A stretch of 64,000 nucleotides of DNA, taken from NCBI RefSeq assembly GCF_001968815.1, contig NZ_MIEQ01000027.1, positions 1 to 64,000 of the forward strand, given 5' to 3'. The position numbers were made by a program, and so were the translations under genes. The first letter of the stretch is position 1, and each line of letters starts with the position of its first letter. The notes under the pieces were generated by a model. The model searched no databases. It saw only the letters and a program-made list of their open reading frames with translations, and was not told where the DNA came from. Shown piece after piece: positions 9,166 to 17,826 of the stretch. This stretch comes from Motiliproteus sp. MSK22-1. GTDB lineage: Bacteria > Pseudomonadota > Gammaproteobacteria > Pseudomonadales > Balneatricaceae.

Positions 9166-10581
9166 TCAGCTCCATTGTGCTGGATTGATTGTTGCCAGCA
9201 TCTGTTCAACAGTGGTGATTTTCTCGCGCGGTTTTCCTTTGCGGTCTCCGTGGCTGAGTTCTTCTTGATCAATTTTTTTCCAGTCTTCAAACTGAACGAA
9301 GCGAATGTCTTTGCTGGTCAGCCACTGTTCCGTTGTTTGTTTTGTGGTGGGGCTTTTGTCGGTTATTTTTTTCTGGGAAAGATCTTCAAACAGGCATTCG
9401 AGTGTAGCGAGAGAATCTGGTTTATTGGTGCCAATAACACCATTTGCACCGCGTTTGGCCCAACCGACAACATAGCGATTGGGGATGATCTGCCGGGTAT
9501 CCCGGTCAATAAGGCGGCCATCCCTGTTGGCGATTACGCCTTTTCTTTCGTCTATCTGTATACCTTCCAGGGGTTTAACCTGATAACCAATGGAGTTGAA
9601 CACCAGATCCGCTTTATGAATTTCACCTGCATCTCCTGGACTGATCTTAAGATCTCCACAGTCATTCTCAAATAGTTCGTTCCTGGCCAGTCTTATACCC
9701 TGGACAACACCATTTTTGCCGATGATTTCTGTTGGAGAATGACGGAATATGAAGCGAATAGTTTTCTTGTTCGGGACCGGCTGGTTATCCACAATCCTAT
9801 TAAGAAACTCCATATTTCGCAGTATACGTTTGTCTTCGGTCTTCTCCAGCAATGTCTGGCTAACGGCTTCCAGCTTAAGTTCTGCGGGATCGACACAGAT
9901 CGTTGCGTTCTCAAGGGTTGGAAACTTGCGCACACCAACCGGTGTAAAAGCGGCTTGTAAAGGGCCTCTGCGGGCTACTATTTCAATTTCCTCCAGCTGG
10001 CTTTGACTGAGCGCCTGTACTGCGTAATCCGCCAGATCTGTTTTGGCCATTTCCGCTGGGCTTAAGGCCAGTATCCGAGCGATATCGGTCGCGACATTTC
10101 CCATACCGATAATAACTGCCCGCTTGCCACTGAGATCAATCGGGTAGTCGCGAAAGTCCGGGTGGCCGTTATACCAGCCGACAAATGCAGTGGCAGAATG
10201 GCAGCCTTTTAGCTCTTCACCTTTGATGCACATGGCGCGATCACTTTGTGCACCAATGGCAAAAATGATCAGATCAAAGCGGGCCTCAAGCTCATCAACG
10301 GAAATGTCTTGACCGATATCTACATTTCCCCAAAAGCAAAAATTAGGCAGATGGGCTATCCGATCATAGATACCAGTAATTGATTTGATTGACTGATGAT
10401 CAGGCGCCACACCTGCCCTGACCAGGCCATAGGGGGTTGGCAGATACTCGAACATATCGACCTCAGCCCATAAGCCTTCTTTTTTCAGCAGACCTTCGGC
10501 GGCATAAAATCCGGAAGGACCTGAACCGATAATAGCCGCTTTTAAAGGCCGATCTTTACTACCCAAAGAATAATCAGTCAT
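9166..10581 (-). CDS. fprA: ferredoxin/adrenodoxin-type NADP+ reductase
   Basis: A 471-residue FAD enzyme of the adrenodoxin reductase/FprA family. The FAD-binding loop GSGPSGFYAAEGLL is near the N-terminus, followed by LPTPYGLVRAGVAPDHQ, a family signature. The NADP site is GMGNVATDIARIL, and GWAKRGANGVIGTNKPDS is near the C-terminus. It moves electrons between NADPH and a ferredoxin. The start at 10581 is preferred over 10614 because GGAG lies 11 bases upstream of it and the shorter protein begins just before the FAD fold. It is the last gene of the minus-strand block holding the molybdoenzyme and ferritin-like gene, which fits supplying or draining reduced ferredoxin. The last ~65 residues are a charged tail beyond the catalytic fold. 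Confidence 0.85.
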   Translation of the reverse strand: MTDYSLGSKDRPLKAAIIGSGPSGFYAAEGLLKKEGLWAEVDMFEYLPTPYGLVRAGVAPDHQSIKSITGIYDRIAHLPNFCFWGNVDIGQDISVDELEARFDLIIFAIGAQSDRAMCIKGEELKGCHSATAFVGWYNGHPDFRDYPIDLSGKRAVIIGMGNVATDIARILALSPAEMAKTDLADYAVQALSQSQLEEIEIVARRGPLQAAFTPVGVRKFPTLENATICVDPAELKLEAVSQTLLEKTEDKRILRNMEFLNRIVDNQPVPNKKTIRFIFRHSPTEIIGKNGVVQGIRLARNELFENDCGDLKISPGDAGEIHKADLVFNSIGYQVKPLEGIQIDERKGVIANRDGRLIDRDTRQIIPNRYVVGWAKRGANGVIGTNKPDSLATLECLFEDLSQKKITDKSPTTKQTTEQWLTSKDIRFVQFEDWKKIDQEELSHGDRKGKPREKITTVEQMLATINPAQWS

Positions 10582-10677
10582 GCTTAGTTGGGCTCCGTAC
10601 CATTTTATCGTCAATCGCTGTCTTGATATCTACTCGCTCTGCAAGCCAGAGGCCGAAGGGACTTATTCAGAGGTTCC

Positions 10678-11199
10678 TTAGCCTGCCAGTGTGCCTTTTT
10701 CATATTGTGCGAAGAATCCCTGAGGGTCTTCCAGCATCAGGATACTGTCTTCAATGGCGCGTAAGTGCAGCTCTTCTTCCAGGGCCAATTGTTGATAAAA
10801 AGCCTTTTCAAATGGGTCCTGTGCAGATGTTGCTTGCTCTGAATAAAAATGTTCGCCTTTGCGTTCGAATTCTGCGGCCTGTTTTAAGGCGCTCAAGTCA
10901 TCAGTATCCAGCTTCTGCTGACGGGTAATTTGATTCAAGGCGTCCGTAAAGATACTTTTTCGCTCTGTTTCCATATCCTCTGTAATAGCTGGTGGAGCAG
11001 GCCAGTCATTGGATTGTTCCAGGCTATGGTAAATTTCCGAGATACGTTTGATGTGGCCTTTTTCAGACTTTTTCAGGTAGTCAAACATTCGTCTCCCGAT
11101 TTCGCTGGTGGACTTATTCATGGATGCGGCATAAAAGGCCATACCATCATGCTCCAGTTGCAGCGCTTTTTTTAGTGCTTGCAGGCGGTGGTTGGACAT
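10678..11199 (-). CDS. ferritin-like / rubrerythrin-type di-iron protein
   Basis: A 173-residue helical protein with two ferritin-like halves. ALQLEHDGMAFYAASM opens the first, EKGHIKRISEIY ends its helix pair, then AAEFERKGEHFYSEQA and EEELHLRAIED follow in the second. Glu and ExxH spacing of this kind binds a di-iron site in rubrerythrin relatives. There is no C-terminal rubredoxin domain, so it is the short form. The start at 11199 follows an AGAGG ribosome-binding site. The longer in-frame start at 11289 is unsupported. Relatives protect against peroxide or store iron. Its place between the molybdoenzyme membrane subunit and FNR suggests protection of oxygen-sensitive Fe-S enzymes, which is an inference. 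Confidence 0.75.
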   Translation of the reverse strand: MSNHRLQALKKALQLEHDGMAFYAASMNKSTSEIGRRMFDYLKKSEKGHIKRISEIYHSLEQSNDWPAPPAITEDMETERKSIFTDALNQITRQQKLDTDDLSALKQAAEFERKGEHFYSEQATSAQDPFEKAFYQQLALEEELHLRAIEDSILMLEDPQGFFAQYEKGTLAG

Positions 11200-11333
11200 C
11201 GTAAACCTCTTGATTTGATGATGCTGATGTAAATTAAAAAAAGCGACGGCCTGGATGGAAGCTCCGTCGCAAATGCCGAAGGGCAGCAATGTCGGTTAAT
11301 TCAACTTATGTCAGCTTTCGCTGTTAATTCTGG

Positions 11334-12164
11334 TCAGGGTTGCCCTCTTACCGGAAGATGCTGAAGATCAAAGCCCTGATTAAAGGCCGCCTTGCAGATC
11401 AGGATATATTTCATCCAGGCGCCGGAAACGGTTGCCAGTATCCCCGCTACGATGGCTACCGGTGGTATCAGCAGTGCAACTAACAATAATAATGCGGGTA
11501 GCAAATGACCGATCAGAAGAAACTTTTTATGGATGGACTCCAAACATTTCTGACTTCCGAGTGGAGCACAGGCTTGCGTTAATCCGTCACGATATCGTTG
11601 CCAGGCCACTAGCCGAAGACCCAGTAGCACAAAGAGTACGACCCAACTCCAGGGCTGAGATTCGTCGACCAGCGGCAGCAGCAGAAGTAACAGACCGCAG
11701 CCCTCTGTCAGCCCGGTAATTACCACCAACTGTGCGCAACGAGGGTGCCGCCAGGCCGGGATCCCTTTATCTGCCTGCAAAATTCGTGATTGGCTATAAA
11801 GGAACAGTAACGCTAACAGGGCTGTGGGCCAAACCAATAAAGGTTCAAAGAACCAGGTGATAGCGCCGACTATAAACAACAAGGGGGCTACCCAGGCCTC
11901 CCTGGACATCCAGGAAGTGGAAAAGTGCTTAAATACGTTTAATGCGCGCCAGGGACGGCCAATCTCCAGCCATACACAGAAAAGCCCCGTGCCGACCAGT
12001 GCCAATCCAATCAGCATCATCGGTAAGCTGTCATAGCCCAGTGGGCTCATAAGGGCAGACCAGAGGATCAAACCTGAGCCGACTCCACCTCCGATAAAAT
12101 TACCAGCTGCACGCCAATCCCAGTTACGCTGTACTCGAGAAGAGATACGTGAGTTAAAGGTCAT
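11334..12164 (-). CDS. NrfD/DmsC-family membrane anchor subunit
   Basis: A 276-residue, strongly hydrophobic protein with about eight predicted membrane helices. An early GGGVGSGLILWSALM segment and CVWLEIGRPWRALNVF are typical of the NrfD/DmsC/PhsC anchors that exchange electrons with quinones. It is the third subunit of the complex: its start overlaps the end of the Fe-S subunit gene by 11 bases, indicating coupled translation. Start 12164 is chosen because it is next to the upstream stop. In-frame alternatives at 12173 and 12200 would lengthen the overlap. It is expected in the inner membrane holding the Fe-S and molybdopterin subunits on the cytoplasmic side. Confidence 0.8.
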   Translation of the reverse strand: MTFNSRISSRVQRNWDWRAAGNFIGGGVGSGLILWSALMSPLGYDSLPMMLIGLALVGTGLFCVWLEIGRPWRALNVFKHFSTSWMSREAWVAPLLFIVGAITWFFEPLLVWPTALLALLFLYSQSRILQADKGIPAWRHPRCAQLVVITGLTEGCGLLLLLLPLVDESQPWSWVVLFVLLGLRLVAWQRYRDGLTQACAPLGSQKCLESIHKKFLLIGHLLPALLLLVALLIPPVAIVAGILATVSGAWMKYILICKAAFNQGFDLQHLPVRGQP

Positions 12165-12819
12165 TGTCTTCATCGGCTTTATCCCATATGTAGTAAACAC
12201 CGGGGCCTGTGCCCAGTTCTTCGTTCTGGCGAAAACTCTTATTTTCTTTTAGTAGCTTGGATATCTCGCTGTCCGGGTCTTCGATATCGCCAAAAACCAT
12301 CGCCCCGGAAACGCAGGAATTAACACAAGCGGGGGTCACCTGGTGATCGACGCCAGGGGTTAATCCCGTCTCTTCAGCGAGATCAATGCGATCGATACAG
12401 AATGTACATTTGGTAGAGACATTAACGCGGGCCGGATCAAAACTTTGCGCCTCGTGAGCCATCGGTTTATCACCGTAGGCAAACTCTGCCTTATGAACAA
12501 TAGAGCGGGCTTCGTAAGGGCAGGCCATAACGCAGTTGGCACAACCGATGCAAAGATCGTAATCAATGCTTACCAGGCCGTCATCACGCTTTTTTGTAGC
12601 CGTGGTTGGGCAGACTTCTTCGCAGGCAGGCTCATCACAGTGCATACAGGCTACCGGCATAAAACTGCGACGAACATCGGGAAATTCACCGGTTTCTATA
12701 TCCAGGACTCGACGCCACTGTACGCCGGGAGGCGTCCCATTTTTTTGTTTGCAGGCGGCTGTACAGGTCTGGCAACCTACGCAGCGACGTAAATCTACCG
12801 CCATGGCATAACGAGTCAT
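12154..12819 (-). CDS. four-cluster ferredoxin-type Fe-S subunit (DmsB/NrfC/PadC-like)
   Basis: A 221-residue electron-transfer subunit with the four Cys groups of the DmsB family: CVGCQTCTAAC near residue 13, CMHCDEPACEEVC near 59, CIGCANCVMACPYEA near 92, and a last group CTFCIDR plus CVNSCVSGAM. These bind four [4Fe-4S] clusters linking the molybdopterin subunit to the membrane anchor. No Tat or Sec signal is present. The ATG overlaps the stop of the catalytic subunit by four bases (ATGA). The order catalytic, Fe-S, anchor matches PhsABC, DmsABC and PadBCD complexes. Confidence 0.88.
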   Translation of the reverse strand: MTRYAMAVDLRRCVGCQTCTAACKQKNGTPPGVQWRRVLDIETGEFPDVRRSFMPVACMHCDEPACEEVCPTTATKKRDDGLVSIDYDLCIGCANCVMACPYEARSIVHKAEFAYGDKPMAHEAQSFDPARVNVSTKCTFCIDRIDLAEETGLTPGVDHQVTPACVNSCVSGAMVFGDIEDPDSEISKLLKENKSFRQNEELGTGPGVYYIWDKADEDNDL

Positions 12820-15563
12820 AGGGATTCTCCTTTTACCTTACTGATGGCTACCCGTACGATGTCTGCACCCGAACCTGTTGCATCGGTCAACTCTAGAGAC
12901 ATGGGGGCGATAGTGTTTAAGCTGGGCATTTCCAGACCCTTGGCGTAGGGGGTAGCCCAATGATCGAACTGACCGACAATCACCAGGGTATCCGGGCGAA
13001 CACCCTGGATCAGCTCTGCGCGTCCATAGGTGACACCGATATGGGAACGAATCGCTACCCGGTCACCGTGGCCGATACCCAAACGAGCGGCGCTGGTGGT
13101 ATTCATGATGACGCCGGTGTGGCCACGGACGTTCTGTGAAACTTCCTGCATCAGCTGAATACCGACGTTTCCTCCGGTGTGATACTGCATACTCTTGGTG
13201 GCAAGCAGCCAGAAGGGATAGTCCTCCGGGTCAGCGCCGTCGTTGATCAGAGCCGTTTCCCAGCGGCCGGGAATGTCGTGCCAGACCGGTAATGCGGCAT
13301 ATTCTGAGAGTTGCTCATCCCACCAGGCGATATCTTTTTCATGAAGCCGGTTACCCAACTCCTTTCCTATTCTCAGCAAGCGTTCCTGATAAGGCATTTC
13401 AAAGCGTAATCCCTGTTCCGCCATGGTCGGGTAGAGATACCAGAGCTTTTGGGACATCGGTGTCAGATAGAGGCCGTTTTCCTTGAACCAATCAAGGTCT
13501 TTAACCTCTTTGTTGTCACTCAGTTTGGCGCTGGCTGATTTACATATGGCGTCCCAGATCTGTTCGGGTGGATGAGGGGTTTTGGTATCCAGGGTAAAGT
13601 CGTAGCCTTCTCCCTTCAGGGGCGAAACACCACCAGCTCCGCGATTAATGGCGTTGTTATATTTTTCCAGCAACCCGGTGCGCTTGGCCAGTTCTGTGGA
13701 GATCCAGGTAAAGTCCTTTGCCTCCCCCTGAGGTTCAACAACTTTCTGGCGCAGTATCGCGCCCTTATGTTTCCAGAATTGTTCAACAAATTTGGTGCCG
13801 CCGACGGGGATCAGTTGGGTGGACTCCAGGTCGGTCGCTTCAGGTAATAGCAAGTCTGCCATCCAGTTGGTTTCGTCAAGGGTATAGGCAAAACTCACGG
13901 TATAGGGGAAGTCCGCAATGGACTCGACCAGACTGTGAGTGTCCCAGAATGAAATTGCCGGGTTGGAGCGGAATATCAGCCAGATATCCGGTTTGGTGGG
14001 TACTGGCATATTCCAGCCTTCCGGCCGTTCCTTTTGAAACATCCAGGCCAGTTGGGTCGGTCCTAACGCTTGGCTCCAGGCTGAACTGCCGACAATCGGA
14101 ACCAGCGTCGTATGGGCATTGCGGCCAGAGGGTTCAGCGACCCAGTTCTCTTTATCGGTGGCATTTAATTTTTGCGCCATAAAACCATCAACACCAGGCT
14201 TTACGCTGAGATGGCGATCTTCATGAGGACGATTCAGTCGCACGGTTGTACCCAGCGTTCCCCCGGGAACTTCCAATGCGCCTACGAGTACGGCCATAAG
14301 GGTACGAGCCCAGCAGCACTCGTAGGCTCCCCAGCCGTTGTTGACTGATTTTCCCAGAGTGACAGCAACCGGGCGAAATGGCATCTCAACGCCATCAATA
14401 TCGATGGTTTCACCTATGCAGGCGTTATCCAAAAATTCAGAGGCGATACGGCGGATAGTTTCGGCTGGTATATCACAGATATCAGCCGCCCATTCCGGTG
14501 TATATTGCGCAACATGCTCGACCAGCTTATTGAATCCGGTTGCTGCCTCAATATCCTGCATTTCGTGGCGTTGCTCGTCGGCATCGACACTGATGGCTCG
14601 CTTGACTTTGAAAGCGCCTTCCAGAGCAAGCTCGGCTCCGCTTGTGTCAAAGGGGACAGCTGCCTGACTGCTGAGGTCCCACACTAAGGGTTTCGCTGAC
14701 TCCGGGTCTCGCAGGTAGAGGCCATCAGGTCCTACCAGATAGGGGGAAGCCGTGCGGTCTCGCAGGAAGGCAAGGTCCAGTTGCTGACGATCATGTTCGT
14801 GAAGCATGCAGTGGATCAGGGCAAACATAAAGGCCGCATCTGTTTTTGGTCGGATAGGAACCCATTCTGCAGAACAGGCTCCGGTGACGGACTGATGAGG
14901 TTCTACCTGAATGCGCTTGTATCCTCGTACACGGGCATCGGCATGACGAGCGATTGCACTGGGTCCTCCCGTGGCATCCACATTGGTACCGATGGAGAGT
15001 ACAAACCTTGTGTTCGGGGTGTCTGCTGCAACAGTAAAAGCACGGTGCCAGAATTCACCATAGAGGTGTTCCGAGTGAACGCACTTAACTCCTTGTCCTG
15101 AGCCAAAACTGAAATCAATCGGTCCCCAGGATGCTAAAAACGCGGGGAAGGTTCCCATGTAGTTAGCCGGGGTACCTCCATGACCAAACGTTGCGGCCAT
15201 GCGTGGTAAGCCAGATTCGTCCACCAGTCCTTTGTCTCGAATACCGTTGAGTTTGTCACTCAATAAGGTCAACGCTTCTTCCCAGGATATGGGTTCAAAT
15301 CCTGGGTCTTCTTTCATCCCTTTTTTCGGGTTGGTGCGCTTCATCGGCTGCAGAATGCGATTTGGATTATAGGTTTTTTGTATCAAACCATAGGCCTTCA
15401 CACAGGGGCGGCCATTGCCGGGGTGTGCTTCGCAGGCATCAAAGTTAGGAGTGACTTCGGAGGCTACACCGTCGGTAACTTTTACTGCCATGGGGTCGGG
15501 ACCGGCAACGCAGTTGTAGCAATAGGTGGGTATTGTCTTGGTCTGGTCGCTAGAGCTCTTCAT
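12816..15563 (-). CDS. cytoplasmic molybdopterin oxidoreductase catalytic subunit, PadB-like
   Basis: A 915-residue member of the DMSO-reductase superfamily. Cys15 and Cys18 (CYNC), a Cys at 44 and Cys54 are the likely [4Fe-4S] ligands. The third Cys of the standard CxxCxxxC motif is absent. Residues 60-180, with TYNPNRI, GGTPANYMGTFPAF, SGQGVKC (Cys161) and HSEHLYGEFWHRAF, resemble as far as I recall phenylacetyl-CoA:acceptor oxidoreductase PadB and its uncharacterised relatives. The molybdenum ligand is not certain. No twin-arginine signal is present, so the enzyme should sit in the cytoplasm, unlike PhsA or DmsA. It follows fdhD by 41 bases and overlaps the Fe-S gene. The substrate could be phenylacetyl-CoA or another acyl-CoA or carbonyl compound. 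Confidence 0.75.
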   Translation of the reverse strand: MKSSSDQTKTIPTYCYNCVAGPDPMAVKVTDGVASEVTPNFDACEAHPGNGRPCVKAYGLIQKTYNPNRILQPMKRTNPKKGMKEDPGFEPISWEEALTLLSDKLNGIRDKGLVDESGLPRMAATFGHGGTPANYMGTFPAFLASWGPIDFSFGSGQGVKCVHSEHLYGEFWHRAFTVAADTPNTRFVLSIGTNVDATGGPSAIARHADARVRGYKRIQVEPHQSVTGACSAEWVPIRPKTDAAFMFALIHCMLHEHDRQQLDLAFLRDRTASPYLVGPDGLYLRDPESAKPLVWDLSSQAAVPFDTSGAELALEGAFKVKRAISVDADEQRHEMQDIEAATGFNKLVEHVAQYTPEWAADICDIPAETIRRIASEFLDNACIGETIDIDGVEMPFRPVAVTLGKSVNNGWGAYECCWARTLMAVLVGALEVPGGTLGTTVRLNRPHEDRHLSVKPGVDGFMAQKLNATDKENWVAEPSGRNAHTTLVPIVGSSAWSQALGPTQLAWMFQKERPEGWNMPVPTKPDIWLIFRSNPAISFWDTHSLVESIADFPYTVSFAYTLDETNWMADLLLPEATDLESTQLIPVGGTKFVEQFWKHKGAILRQKVVEPQGEAKDFTWISTELAKRTGLLEKYNNAINRGAGGVSPLKGEGYDFTLDTKTPHPPEQIWDAICKSASAKLSDNKEVKDLDWFKENGLYLTPMSQKLWYLYPTMAEQGLRFEMPYQERLLRIGKELGNRLHEKDIAWWDEQLSEYAALPVWHDIPGRWETALINDGADPEDYPFWLLATKSMQYHTGGNVGIQLMQEVSQNVRGHTGVIMNTTSAARLGIGHGDRVAIRSHIGVTYGRAELIQGVRPDTLVIVGQFDHWATPYAKGLEMPSLNTIAPMSLELTDATGSGADIVRVAISKVKGESL

Positions 15564-15604
15564 CTGTGCTTCCTTTGTGCAATCGTTAAACTATCCACAG
15601 GGGA

Positions 15605-16423
15605 TTAAAAGATACGCTCGGGATGGGCATATACGCAGAGGCTGTCATTACGGGCAAAACCGATCAACGCAACCCCCAGTTCTTCCGCCAGTCGCACGGC
15701 CATACCCGTAGGACCCGAGATGGCTGCTATCATGGAGATTCCACAGGCAGCGGCTTTTTGAACTATTTCGTAACTGGCTCGACTGGTCATAATCAACAGA
15801 CCGTCATTCATCGCATGTCCGCCCTTGGCACAGTGACCTATCAGCTTATCAAGGGCATTGTGGCGTCCAACATCCTCGCGCAGGCAGCGGATTATTCCTT
15901 GAGAATCGGACCAGGCAGCGGCGTGGGCTGAGCCGGTTTTATTGAAAAGATGCTGATGAGTCTTTATCCGACTCATGGCGTGCTGAACTGTGGAGCTGGA
16001 GATGCGTTGATTATTGTTGACCGGATCAATTGTGCAGGTCAGTTGTGCCAGGCTTTCTTTGCCGCAAAGGCCACAACCAGTGCGTCCTGCCAGGGAACGG
16101 CGGTGGGATTTAAGTGCCCAAAAACGGGACTGAGCTATGGTCAGTTCTACCTGGATGCCATCAATCTGCTCGCTTACCTGAACCTCATAGATCTCATCAT
16201 TACTTTCGACAATACACTCGCTGAGGGAAAAACCTCTGGCAAAGTCTTCCAGGTCCAGCGGGCTGCACATCATGATTGCATGGGACAGACCGTTATACAC
16301 CAGCGCTACGGGAACCTCTTCGGCGACCCAGTCTTCGGTGCGCTCTGTCTGGCCAGCCAACCAGCGGCTGACGGGGTATTGCCTGATGGCATTATCTGAC
16401 AGGGTATTCTCTAACCTAAGCAC
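15605..16423 (-). CDS. fdhD: FdhD sulfurtransferase for molybdoenzyme maturation
   Basis: A 272-residue FdhD. The characteristic TGCGLCGKES loop carries the CxxC that transfers sulfur to the bis-MGD cofactor. EEVPVALVYNG, FARGFSLSECIV near the N-terminus, and TSRASYEIVQKAAACG with LIGFARNDSLCVYAHPERIF at the C-terminus are also family hallmarks. Translation starts at GTG 16423 behind GAGGAGG. Placement directly ahead of the molybdoenzyme genes implies it activates that enzyme. Because it starts the minus-strand block, its upstream region should hold the operon promoter. Confidence 0.93.
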   Translation of the reverse strand: MLRLENTLSDNAIRQYPVSRWLAGQTERTEDWVAEEVPVALVYNGLSHAIMMCSPLDLEDFARGFSLSECIVESNDEIYEVQVSEQIDGIQVELTIAQSRFWALKSHRRSLAGRTGCGLCGKESLAQLTCTIDPVNNNQRISSSTVQHAMSRIKTHQHLFNKTGSAHAAAWSDSQGIIRCLREDVGRHNALDKLIGHCAKGGHAMNDGLLIMTSRASYEIVQKAAACGISMIAAISGPTGMAVRLAEELGVALIGFARNDSLCVYAHPERIF

Positions 16424-16774
16424 ATCCGCCTCCTCTTTATTGTTATGTTGAGGTTGTTGCTATATAGAGGTTATTTTATTGTTCCGGTTTACAGCTTTTA
16501 GAGATCGTTATTATTCTAATCTGTTGTCAAAATAATCCGTTTGAGCCGTTTATCAAATCCAGATGAAGAGTAGACTTATAAGCGGTATGGATAATTTAAT
16601 GATACAGAAAAAATACAAGCCATCAATTATTATGTATCACTTGCGTTCCGCCTGTAGGAATTACAATCAGACCCTCATTGTAAGCCACCAGAGCGTCAGC
16701 AAACTTTCCGCCTAGACTCCTTTAATGGAGCGTCAAAGCGATTTGTCAGAAATCACTTGTCGAGCTACTGAAAT
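16424..16774. other. 351-base intergenic region upstream of fdhD
   Basis: AT-rich region separating the rnf operon end from fdhD. It should hold the fdhD promoter and the end of the rnf transcript. No strong terminator hairpin, operator or short gene was identified. A weak CTCC/GGAG stem around 16716-16733 is the only pairing seen near the rnfH end. Confidence 0.35.
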
Positions 16775-17041
16775 TCAATTGCTGTCCCGGCGTTTGACTG
16801 TTTTCGGATCGACGATAACGGGCGTATAGATTTCAACCCGATCTCCCTGTTTCAGGGGTTGATCCAGTTTGGCCAGCTTGCCAAAGATGCCGGTCTTGTG
16901 AGTATTCAGATCGATATTCGGGCAACGCTCCAGTATGCCGGAATTATCAATGGCATCGGCAACGGTGCTGCCCTCGGCCAGCTCCAAATTCAGCCATTGG
17001 CGCTGTTGTGGATGTGCATAGACAAGACTGATGTTCATCAT
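16775..17041 (-). CDS. rnfH: RnfH-family ubiquitin-like protein
   Basis: An 88-residue protein with the RnfH pattern: an N-terminal strand ISLVYA, PQQRQWLNLELAEGSTVADAI, then GIFGKLAKLDQPLKQGDRVEIY and the end DPKTVKRR. RnfH has a beta-grasp (ubiquitin/ThiS-like) fold of unclear role. It is the last gene of the rnf operon, 23 bases after rnfE, a common location. Two adjacent ATG codons could serve as start (17041 or 17038). Confidence 0.9.
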   Translation of the reverse strand: MMNISLVYAHPQQRQWLNLELAEGSTVADAIDNSGILERCPNIDLNTHKTGIFGKLAKLDQPLKQGDRVEIYTPVIVDPKTVKRRDSN

Positions 17042-17064
17042 ATTTCCCCTGCTCGTTACGCTGA

Positions 17065-17826
17065 TTAGTGATTGCGCTGAAGTTGCTGTTCTGAAGAGGT
17101 TGCTATAAGCCCGGATGGCTTTTGACGATGACGTTCAATTCGTTGATCAACCAGGCGCTTAGCGACAATAAGAAATCCAAGTACCAGAAACCCGCCCGGG
17201 GGCAGCAGCATCAGGACAATTCCCTGATAGTCATTCACCAGAGTTAATTCCAAGGCGGTAAAGCTTGGGCCTAACAGCAAGCTGGCATTTGCGAATAGCG
17301 TACCACTGCCGAGAACTTCACGGACAGCGCCCAGCAGCACCAGTGCCAAGGTGAAACCGATCCCCATCATTAATCCATCCAGAGCGGAAGGAATGACCGG
17401 CTGCCGTGAAGCGAAGGCTTCAGCACGACCTAAAATAACGCAGTTAGTGACGATAAGAGGAATAAACAACCCCAGCATTTTGTGAAGATCATGGAGCCAG
17501 GCATTCATTGCCATATCTACCAGCGTTACCAACGTTGCAATCAGCAGCACGAAAACGGGAATTCTGACCTCCGAACTGATTAACGATCGAGTCATCGATA
17601 CCAGCACGTTTGATGCGACCAGTACGACCGTTGATGCCAGTCCCATTCCCAATCCGTTAGTGGCCGTGGTGGTTACCGCCAGCAACGGGCAAAGGGCGAG
17701 CAACTGTCCAAAGACCACATTGTTGTTCCACAGACCATCCGCGATGATTTGACGATAGTTAATGGAGGAGCTGTTTGCAGGGGTATCTGAAGCGTTGCTA
17801 ATAGAAGTACCTGAAGAGTTAGTCAT
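17065..17826 (-). CDS. rnfE: Rnf complex membrane subunit RnfE
   Basis: A 253-residue integral membrane protein with six predicted helices. LCPLLAVTTTATNGLGMG and IPLIVTNCVILGRAEAFASR carry the conserved Cys residues shared by RnfA and RnfE that coordinate a membrane iron centre. The first ~30 residues are a Ser/Asn-rich extension. The start overlaps the rnfG stop by four bases. Part of the sodium- or proton-pumping ferredoxin:NAD+ oxidoreductase in the inner membrane. Confidence 0.93.
   Translation of the reverse strand: MTNSSGTSISNASDTPANSSSINYRQIIADGLWNNNVVFGQLLALCPLLAVTTTATNGLGMGLASTVVLVASNVLVSMTRSLISSEVRIPVFVLLIATLVTLVDMAMNAWLHDLHKMLGLFIPLIVTNCVILGRAEAFASRQPVIPSALDGLMMGIGFTLALVLLGAVREVLGSGTLFANASLLLGPSFTALELTLVNDYQGIVLMLLPPGGFLVLGFLIVAKRLVDQRIERHRQKPSGLIATSSEQQLQRNH

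Noticed and set aside
13718-14182. Plus-strand frame of 154 residues inside the molybdoenzyme gene
   Set aside because: Antisense shadow of a strongly conserved enzyme with no protein-like pattern.
16541-16556. FNR-like box upstream of fdhD (TTGAG-N6-ATCAA)
   Set aside because: The spacer is six bases rather than four and the left half has a mismatch, so it does not meet the FNR consensus.
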